From an uncultured Clostridia bacterium (GTDB lineage Bacteria > Bacillota > Clostridia > Oscillospirales > Acutalibacteraceae), in assembly GCA_937895645.1 (NCBI GenBank), contig CALBKQ010000068.1, positions 1 through 11,389 on the forward strand: DNA of 11,389 nucleotides, given 5' to 3'. Positions 6,255 to 11,389 of this stretch are shown in pieces. Under the pieces are notes generated by a model that had not been told where the DNA came from, did not search any database, and saw nothing but the letters and a program-made list of their open reading frames with translations. Position 1 is the stretch's first letter. Each line of letters starts with the position of its first letter. The translations under genes and the position numbers were made by a program.

Positions 6255-7001
6255 ATGGCAGATAATAAAATCCGACTTCAGAAATACATTTCTGAATGTG
6301 GTATTGCTTCTCGAAGAAAAGCAGAAGAGTTAATAGCAGCTGGTAAAGTTAAAGTGAATGGTAAGCCTGCATCTATTGGTGATAAAGTTGACCCTAAACG
6401 TGATACAGTTGTTGTTTCAGGTAAAAAACTTGTTAAAAGCAAAAAGAACACATATATTATGCTTCATAAACCTCGTGGGTTTATTACAACTTTAAGTGAT
6501 GAAATGGGTAGAAAATGTGTTGCTCAACTTGTAGAAGATGTAGGTACACGTGTTTATCCTGTTGGCAGACTTGACCGGGATTCCGAAGGTTTATTACTTT
6601 TAACTGATGATGGTGAGTTTGCAAATGCTCTTACTCATCCAACACATCATGTTCCGAAAACATATCGAGTTACCATCCGTCCATCTATCAATGAAGAACA
6701 GATTACAAAACTTACAACCGGTATTGAAATTGACGGTAGAATGACAATGCCTTCTGAAGTTCGTGTTATTGAGAAAAAAGAGGGCAGAGTAGTTCTTGAA
6801 ATTATTATTTATGAAGGCAGAAACCGACAAATAAGAAAAATGTGTGATGCTTTAGGTCTTGAAGTTGCCCGACTTAAGCGTACCCAGATTGGTTCAATAA
6901 AACTTGGTATGCTTAAACAAGGTGACTGGAGAAATCTTACTGACGAAGAAGTGCATAAACTTACAGTTGCAGCATCACTTGATAGAAAGAGTCAAAAATA
7001 A
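6255..7001 (+). CDS. rluB: 23S rRNA pseudouridine synthase, RluB/RsuA family
   Basis: Enzymes of this family isomerise a specific uridine in rRNA to pseudouridine; RluB acts on 23S rRNA near position 2605 (E. coli numbering). The 248-residue protein has an N-terminal S4 RNA-binding domain (about 6-50, with SRRKAEELI and GKVKVNG). The catalytic motif GRLDRDSEGLLLLT lies at 104-117, with D107 as the expected catalytic aspartate. The C-terminal motif EGRNRQIRKM is at 187-196. AGGTGA (6246-6251) lies close to the ATG with a 3-nt spacer, which still works if the GGTGA part pairs far to the 5' side of the anti-Shine-Dalgarno. RsuA (16S) is the main alternative; the scpAB neighbourhood favours RluB, as in B. 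subtilis. The stop shares one base with the next start (TAATG). Confidence 0.92.
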   Translation: MADNKIRLQKYISECGIASRRKAEELIAAGKVKVNGKPASIGDKVDPKRDTVVVSGKKLVKSKKNTYIMLHKPRGFITTLSDEMGRKCVAQLVEDVGTRVYPVGRLDRDSEGLLLLTDDGEFANALTHPTHHVPKTYRVTIRPSINEEQITKLTTGIEIDGRMTMPSEVRVIEKKEGRVVLEIIIYEGRNRQIRKMCDALGLEVARLKRTQIGSIKLGMLKQGDWRNLTDEEVHKLTVAASLDRKSQK

Positions 7002-7372
7002 TGATTTTTTATAAACCTATAACAGATATTGAGACATTAAAAACTGAATTTCCCGAGTTTCTATTTGACAATTGTATATATGGTTGTTATATAGGGCTTG
7101 ACGAAGATAAAAATCCTGTTGGCAGATGCCTTGTGAGTGTTAATGAATATAATTGTTACATTCATAAAGTTAATTGTGATTATTCGGACAAGCTTCTTGT
7201 TGAAGGATTTCTTCGTGCATCACTTAATTTCTGTGCTAACAGAAATGCATATATGGCACATTGTGAAATCAGTGAAATCAGTGATGTTCTCACACATCTT
7301 GGATTTGAAAATAATAATGGAGTTTACAGCGGTGATATTCCAACCTTGCTCAAAGGTAGTTGCTGTAAATAA
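7001..7372 (+). CDS. Small cysteine-rich protein of unknown function, possibly GNAT-like
   Basis: I do not firmly recognise this 123-residue protein. It is soluble-looking, with no signal peptide or membrane span. The alternation of strands and a central helix (about 63-79), followed by a conserved-looking LGFENNNGVYSGDIP stretch (100-114), resembles the C-terminal half of GNAT acetyltransferases. However, the acetyl-CoA pyrophosphate loop (Q/RxxGxG/A) is not visible, so catalysis is doubtful. It contains nine cysteines (25, 29, 43, 52, 59, 78, 88, 121, 122), about 7 % of residues, including a CC pair at the end. The start overlaps the rluB stop by one base (TAATG) and yicC follows after 17 nt. 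It is therefore clearly a translated member of the array. The upstream ribosome binding site is weak, which suggests translational coupling to rluB. Confidence 0.75.
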   Translation: MIFYKPITDIETLKTEFPEFLFDNCIYGCYIGLDEDKNPVGRCLVSVNEYNCYIHKVNCDYSDKLLVEGFLRASLNFCANRNAYMAHCEISEISDVLTHLGFENNNGVYSGDIPTLLKGSCCK

Positions 7373-7389
7373 TATGGAGTGATATATAA

Positions 7390-8274
7390 ATGATTAGAAG
7401 TATGACTGGTTATGGTCGTGCACAAATGACGATTGATACAATGAACATTACTGTTGAACTCAGAAGTGTTAATCATCGTTATTTTGAATTTAATTCACGT
7501 GTACCAAGAAACTATGGTTTCCTTGATGAAAAATTAAAGAGTTTTATCAGCACACTTGTTGCTCGTGGCAAAATTGAGTGCTATGTTTCAGTTGAAAATC
7601 TTGAAGATGGTGAAGTTGAAATCCTTGTAAATCATTCACTTGCGGCTTCATATATTAAAGCATTAAATGAACTTGCAGACAGAAACGATTTAGCTCTTCG
7701 TGACGATTTGGTTCTTTCAACATTAGCTCGCAATAACGATATTTTTGCTGTACATAAGCAAGAAGCAGATGAAGAAAAAATCTGGAACGCCGTTAAAACG
7801 GTTGCAGAAGAAGCGGTTGCAAAGTTTGTTTCTATGCGTGAGGCTGAGGGTGAAAAACTTAAAGCAGATGTTTTGTATCGTGCTGATGAAATACTTAAAA
7901 AAGTTTCAATAATTGAAGAGCGCTCACCTGAAACTGTTAAGGAATATAATGATAAACTACTTGCAAGAATCAACGAGTTTTTATCAGATGTTCAACTAGA
8001 TGAACAGCGTCTTCTCACTGAATGTGCTATTTTTGCCGATAAAGTTGCAGTTGCTGAAGAAACTGTAAGACTTCGCAGCCACATTGACCAGTTAAGACTC
8101 TTTATGGATAGTAATGAAGCAATTGGTAGAAAAATCGATTTTCTTGTTCAGGAAATGAACAGAGAAGCAAATACAATCGGCTCAAAGGCTCAGGACGTTA
8201 CAATTGCTCGTAATGTAATCGACATTAAAGCAGAAATTGAAAAAATCCGTGAGCAAATTCAAAATATTGAATGA
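7390..8274 (+). CDS. yicC: YicC/YloC family endoribonuclease-like protein
   Basis: YicC-family proteins (YloC in B. subtilis) are implicated in RNA turnover, and endoribonuclease activity has been reported for members. The 294-residue length is normal. The N-terminal block IRSMTGYGRA (2-11), with VELRSVNHRYFE (22-33), is the family signature. The C-terminal DUF1732 region has DFLVQEMNREANTIGSKA (250-267), the most conserved stretch. The middle part (about 125-235) is helical and charged, consistent with the extended helices of the family. GGAG (7376-7379) lies 10 nt before the ATG. It opens the conserved yicC-remA-gmk-rpoZ block. The remA ribosome binding site overlaps its stop codon, and the two genes are 8 nt apart. 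Confidence 0.94.
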   Translation: MIRSMTGYGRAQMTIDTMNITVELRSVNHRYFEFNSRVPRNYGFLDEKLKSFISTLVARGKIECYVSVENLEDGEVEILVNHSLAASYIKALNELADRNDLALRDDLVLSTLARNNDIFAVHKQEADEEKIWNAVKTVAEEAVAKFVSMREAEGEKLKADVLYRADEILKKVSIIEERSPETVKEYNDKLLARINEFLSDVQLDEQRLLTECAIFADKVAVAEETVRLRSHIDQLRLFMDSNEAIGRKIDFLVQEMNREANTIGSKAQDVTIARNVIDIKAEIEKIREQIQNIE

Positions 8275-8282
8275 GGTAGCAT

Positions 8283-8543
8283 ATGAAACTTATAAATATA
8301 GGATTCGGTAACGCAGTAAATGCTGACAGAGTAATAGCAGTTGTTTCAACTGACTCTGCACCAGTAAAAAGAATAATTGCTCAGGCGAAAGAAAATCATA
8401 TGCTTATTGATGCTACTCAGGGTAGAAAAACACATGCAGTGCTTATAATGGATAGTGACCATATTGTAGCAACATATCTTAAAGCTGAAACAATACTCAG
8501 CCGTACAGAAACTGTTGAGGAGGGCACAACTTATGGAGAATAA
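8283..8543 (+). CDS. remA: Extracellular matrix regulator RemA (DUF370)
   Basis: RemA is a small DNA-binding protein that in B. subtilis activates biofilm matrix and osmoprotection operons. Related proteins occur widely in Firmicutes, including species with no known biofilm operon of that type. The 86-residue protein carries the characteristic INIGFGN (4-10) and SAPVKRII (25-32), followed by LIDATQGRKTHAV (41-53) and DSDH (57-60), matching the Bacillus protein closely over its full length. A GAGG site (8273-8276) overlaps the yicC stop and stands 6 nt before the ATG. The 3' end overlaps the start of gmk by 11 nt (8533-8543). That links RemA synthesis to nucleotide kinase synthesis. The target genes here cannot be inferred. 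Confidence 0.93.
   Translation: MKLINIGFGNAVNADRVIAVVSTDSAPVKRIIAQAKENHMLIDATQGRKTHAVLIMDSDHIVATYLKAETILSRTETVEEGTTYGE
8517..8524 (+). promoter_or_regulatory. Ribosome binding site deciding the gmk start
   Basis: GAGGAGGG (8517-8524) lies within the end of remA, 8 nt before ATG 8533. The in-frame TTG at 8515 overlaps this element and would have no ribosome binding site of its own, so ATG 8533 is the start. Confidence 0.85.
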
Positions 8544-9099
8544 TAAGGGCGTTCTCGTGTTGTTTTCAGGACCATCAGGTGTTGGCAAAGATACAGTGTT
8601 AGAGATTGTACTTGCGAAAGATAAATCACTTCAAAAATCTGTTTCTTTAACAACACGTGGTATTCGTGAAAATGAAATTGATGGTAAGGATTACTATTTC
8701 ATTTCTCTACCCGAATTTGAAAAAATGATTGATAACAATGAAGTTCTTGAGTTTGCCCGTTATGGTCAGAACCTTTATGGTACACCTAAGGCACCTGTTG
8801 ATAAATGGCTTAGTGAAGGCAAAACCGTCATTTTGAAAATCGAAGTTCAGGGTGCAAATAATATTAAAAAACTTTATCCTGAATCAGTTGGCATTTTTAT
8901 TATGCCACCATCAATGGAAGAACTTGAACAAAGACTTCGTTCAAGAGGAACAGAAGATGAGTCTGATATTCAAAAACGTCTTGAAATTGCACAGGACGAA
9001 ATTGGACACAGCAAAGATTATGACTATTTAGTAGTCAATGATGATTTGGAAAAAGCATCTGAAAATGTTTTGGATATTTTACATAAATTATATAAGTGA
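8533..9099 (+). CDS. gmk: Guanylate kinase
   Basis: Guanylate kinase phosphorylates GMP to GDP with ATP, a required step in making GTP and dGTP and in recycling cGMP-type nucleotides. The 188-residue protein has the P-loop GPSGVGKD at 13-20, the GMP-binding region TTRGIRENEIDGKDYYF (40-56), and RLRSRGTEDE (134-143) in the lid. The closing motif YDYLVVND lies at 163-170. The GMP loop departs from the usual TTRxPRxGE form: Pro is replaced by Ile and Gly by Asn, while the Arg and Glu contacts are kept. D20 replaces the more common Ser/Gly after the P-loop lysine. Length and remaining motifs are normal, so an active enzyme is likely. It overlaps remA by 11 nt and is followed by rpoZ after 11 nt. 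Confidence 0.95.
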   Translation: MENNKGVLVLFSGPSGVGKDTVLEIVLAKDKSLQKSVSLTTRGIRENEIDGKDYYFISLPEFEKMIDNNEVLEFARYGQNLYGTPKAPVDKWLSEGKTVILKIEVQGANNIKKLYPESVGIFIMPPSMEELEQRLRSRGTEDESDIQKRLEIAQDEIGHSKDYDYLVVNDDLEKASENVLDILHKLYK

Positions 9100-9110
9100 G
9101 GTAATAAATA

Positions 9111-9320
9111 ATGTTTAATCCAGATTTAAGAAATGTACTTAAAAACAAAACAAGTCGTTATTCTCTTGTAACTGCTGTTGCAAAACGTGCAAGAGAAATT
9201 GCAGGTGACGCACAGGAAAACGGTGAAATTCTTGAAGAAAAGCCAGTCAGCCTTGCTCTTGATGAAATTATCAACGGCAAATATGAAGTTGTAGAGCCTG
9301 AAGAAATCAGAAATATATAA
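9111..9320 (+). CDS. rpoZ: DNA-directed RNA polymerase omega subunit
   Basis: Omega is the small RNA polymerase subunit that supports folding and assembly of beta-prime. The 69-residue product is the usual length for Firmicutes. It shows the family core SRYSLVTAVAKRAREI (15-30) and EKPVSLALDEIINGK (43-57), which contain the conserved helices that wrap the beta-prime tail. A GAGG site (9098-9101) overlaps the gmk stop and lies 9 nt before the ATG. The gmk-rpoZ pairing is conserved from Firmicutes to Proteobacteria. No spoT-like gene follows; priA does. Confidence 0.95.
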   Translation: MFNPDLRNVLKNKTSRYSLVTAVAKRAREIAGDAQENGEILEEKPVSLALDEIINGKYEVVEPEEIRNI

Positions 9321-9356
9321 TTATAACTTAATAACTTTTAGCAAAGGGGGCAGATT

Positions 9357-11389
9357 ATGAAAGATTTAACGGTTGCAAAGGTTGCTGTTGAAAATACAGC
9401 ATATTCCTTTGACATGTTATTCGAATATTCTGTTCCCGATTATTTATGTTCTGAAATATGTGCTGGTAAGCGCGTTTTAGTTCCTTTTGGCGCTTCGTCA
9501 AAAAAACGCGTAGGTATTATTTTCTCAGTTAATAAGGTTGAAAATACCGAAAAAAGGCTTAAGAAAATTGATAGTATTCTTGATGATGAGCCATTACTCA
9601 CATATGAAATGCTTAAAACTGCAAATTTTGTGCATGAAAGGTATTTCTGCACATATTTTGAAGCATGTAAAATGTTTTTACCATTAGGCTTTTCAATGTC
9701 TGTAAGCGTTTTGTATGCTGTTAACAGTGAGTATGCAGGTGAAATTGCAGATGATAAAGAAAAAGCTGTTTTTGACTACCTAAAAGACAAAAACAGTTAT
9801 GTTAAAAGTGATGCTATATCTAAATCCTGTTCATTAACTAAAATTGATGAAATACTTGATACCATGGTATCAAAAGGTATCTTATTGCGTAATGTTGATG
9901 CACAACGCAGAACAGGTGACGCTACTGTGAAAATGGTGCGTCTTAAAGTTTGTATTGATGACGATTTAAGTGAATTTGGTAAAATTACTGCAAAGCAGAA
10001 AGAAGTCATTAAAGTGTTAAATGATGTAGGAATGGCTTCTGTTAAAGAAATATGCTATTTTACAGGTTTTACTTCAGCCGTTGTTTCAGCACTTGAAAAC
10101 AAAGGCATTGTGGAAGTTTTTGATAGTGAAGTTTACCGCTCACCATATAGTGATGTTGATGACCCTAAATGTGATGAAATTGTTTTATCAAAAGAGCAAA
10201 ATAACGCTTTTGAAGGTTTGGTGTCACTTTATAAAGAAAACACCGCTAAAGGTGCTTTGCTTTACGGCGTTACAGGAAGTGGAAAAACACAAGTTTATCT
10301 AAAACTAATTGACAAAGCATTGAAAGATGATAAAGGAATTATTGTAATGATTCCTGAAATTTCTCTTACACCACAGTTGCTCTCTATTTTCTATGAAAGA
10401 TATGGCAGTAAGGTTGCAGTACTTCATAGTGCATTGTCATTAGGACAGCGACTTGATGAATGGAAACGCATTAAGCGTGGTGAGGCACAAATAGTTGTAG
10501 GCACTCGTTCTGCTGTTTTTGCACCTTTTGATAAAATTGGTTTAATAATTATTGATGAAGAACAAGAACATACATATAAATCAGAAATGTCACCACGATA
10601 TCACGCTCGTGAAGTAGCGTCATACCGAATAGGTTGTCATAACGGATTATTATTGTTGTCATCAGCAACTCCGTCGATTGATACATATACAAAAGCGCAA
10701 AATGGTCTATATTCATTGTTCAAACTTAAAAATCGATATGGTAATGCTATTCTTCCTGCAGTTGAAACTATAGATACAACTTACCAGAGCGATATGGTTC
10801 TTGAAAATGTAAGCAAGAAACTTGCAGATGAAATTAAGTCAACAATTGACAACGGTAAACAGTGTATTTTACTTCTTAATCGTCGCGGATACAATACTTA
10901 TGTTTCTTGTACTGAATGTGGTACAGTTGCAACTTGTCCAAATTGTAGTATTTCAATGACTTATCACATAAAAAATGGCAGATTAATGTGCCATTATTGT
11001 GGTTATTCTGTTCCATATACAAAACAATGCAGTAATTGTAATAATAATACTTTGAAGTTTGTGGGTGCAGGTACGCAAAAACTTGAAGAAGAATTAAGTC
11101 TTATTGTACCTGATGCAAGAATTTTGCGAATGGACACTGATACAATCAATTCTCGATACTCTTATGAAGAAAACTTTAACAGTTTTGGTAGGGGCGAGTA
11201 TGATATTCTTGTCGGTACTCAAATGGTTGCCAAAGGATTGAATTTTGAGAATGTAACACTTGTGGGCGTATTAAGCGTTGACCAAATGCTTTTTAATGAT
11301 GATTATAAAAGTGGTGAAAGAGCTTTTGACTTGATTACTCAGGTGGTAGGTAGAAGTGGTCGTGGCAAATCACCGGGTAAGGCATATAT
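9357..11389 (+). CDS. priA: Primosomal protein N' (PriA replication-restart helicase), 3' end beyond window
   Basis: PriA recognises stalled or repaired replication forks and reloads the replisome as a 3'-5' superfamily 2 helicase. The frame stays open from ATG 9357 to the window edge, giving 677 residues. The family is about 730-820 long, so mainly the extreme C-terminus is missing. Visible parts are an N-terminal 3'-DNA-binding domain (about 1-100) and a winged-helix region. The Walker A motif GVTGSGKT is at 304-311 (K310), and motif II DEEQ at 400-403 has Gln where E. coli has His. The zinc region keeps all eight cysteines (518, 521, 527, 530, 545, 548, 558, 561). The helicase motif QVVGRSGRG comes near the end. 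AAAGGGGG (9343-9350) gives a strong ribosome binding site 6 nt upstream. coaBC, which often precedes priA, is absent. Confidence 0.96.
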   Translation, partial: MKDLTVAKVAVENTAYSFDMLFEYSVPDYLCSEICAGKRVLVPFGASSKKRVGIIFSVNKVENTEKRLKKIDSILDDEPLLTYEMLKTANFVHERYFCTYFEACKMFLPLGFSMSVSVLYAVNSEYAGEIADDKEKAVFDYLKDKNSYVKSDAISKSCSLTKIDEILDTMVSKGILLRNVDAQRRTGDATVKMVRLKVCIDDDLSEFGKITAKQKEVIKVLNDVGMASVKEICYFTGFTSAVVSALENKGIVEVFDSEVYRSPYSDVDDPKCDEIVLSKEQNNAFEGLVSLYKENTAKGALLYGVTGSGKTQVYLKLIDKALKDDKGIIVMIPEISLTPQLLSIFYERYGSKVAVLHSALSLGQRLDEWKRIKRGEAQIVVGTRSAVFAPFDKIGLIIIDEEQEHTYKSEMSPRYHAREVASYRIGCHNGLLLLSSATPSIDTYTKAQNGLYSLFKLKNRYGNAILPAVETIDTTYQSDMVLENVSKKLADEIKSTIDNGKQCILLLNRRGYNTYVSCTECGTVATCPNCSISMTYHIKNGRLMCHYCGYSVPYTKQCSNCNNNTLKFVGAGTQKLEEELSLIVPDARILRMDTDTINSRYSYEENFNSFGRGEYDILVGTQMVAKGLNFENVTLVGVLSVDQMLFNDDYKSGERAFDLITQVVGRSGRGKSPGKAY

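Noticed and set aside
7263..7280. Direct repeat GAAATCAGT twice in tandem
   Set aside because: It encodes EIS-EIS within the small unknown gene; two 9-bp copies are too few to suggest a variable repeat or slippage switch.
7632..7973. 113-codon open frame on the minus strand inside yicC
   Set aside because: It is antisense to a well-conserved gene, Ser-rich as expected from reading the opposite strand of an acidic, helical coding region, and matches no family I recognise.
8515..8532. TTG start giving gmk six extra residues
   Set aside because: The codon overlaps the GAGGAGGG ribosome binding site that serves ATG 8533, and the extra residues precede the normal N-terminus of the family.
10081..10302. 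73-codon open frame on the plus strand inside priA
   Set aside because: It is out of frame with priA and covers the region leading into and across the Walker A motif, which reads intact in the priA frame.
1..11389. Mobile element, CRISPR, defence or other novel multi-gene system
   Set aside because: All genes but one belong to recognised conserved families; no spaced repeats, transposase, integrase, terminal repeats, tRNA or rRNA genes were seen on either strand.

Overview
The window is AT-rich (G+C looks roughly mid-30s %) and codes almost wall to wall on the + strand: 14 genes, very short gaps, several stop/start overlaps. Gene content (ScpA/ScpB, YtfJ, RemA, YloC-type YicC, PriA with omega and Gmk), strong AGGAGG-type ribosome binding sites and some non-ATG starts point to a low-G+C Firmicute. 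The order scpA-scpB-DUF2953-ytfJ-D,D-carboxypeptidase-rluB suggests class Clostridia, perhaps a Ruminococcaceae/Oscillospiraceae-like gut organism; that last step is inference. I see no phage, transposon, CRISPR, toxin-antitoxin or other accessory cargo. This is a conserved housekeeping neighbourhood, and I do not find a convincing new multi-gene system in it.

Layout. 1-111: leader with a sigma-A-like promoter (TTGATT-17-TATAAT) overlapped by an exact 10-bp inverted repeat. 112-1910: DUF1385 membrane protein and prmC (release-factor methyltransferase), joined by a 4-nt overlap. 1882-1911: an exact TTGACA-18-TATAAT promoter in the last codons of prmC, which probably gives the next genes their own transcription. 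1940-3928: M50 site-2 protease, scpA, scpB (kleisin and winged-helix partners of SMC). 3962-6238: DUF2953 (YtfI-like), ytfJ and a secreted PBP5-type D,D-carboxypeptidase. Between the last two lies a hairpin whose 3' arm is the carboxypeptidase's ribosome binding site. 6255-7372: rluB-type pseudouridine synthase and a small cysteine-rich protein of unknown function. 7390-11389: yicC, remA, gmk, rpoZ and priA (3' end cut by the window edge), the classic Firmicute block but without coaBC.

How the genes fit together. Most serve core information processing or envelope work: translation termination (PrmC), chromosome segregation (ScpAB), peptidoglycan trimming (D,D-carboxypeptidase), ribosome modification (RluB), RNA turnover (YicC), GTP precursor supply (Gmk), transcription (omega), replication restart (PriA) and matrix-gene regulation (RemA). 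YtfJ and the carboxypeptidase hint at a spore-forming ancestry. The window joins two blocks that are separate loci in Bacillus subtilis; the junction falls at the small unknown gene at 7001-7372.

Several starts were chosen from ribosome binding sites rather than by maximum length: scpB at 3362, DUF2953 at TTG 3962, gmk at ATG 8533. There is no gap over 300 bases without a gene; the largest non-coding stretch is the 111-nt leader.
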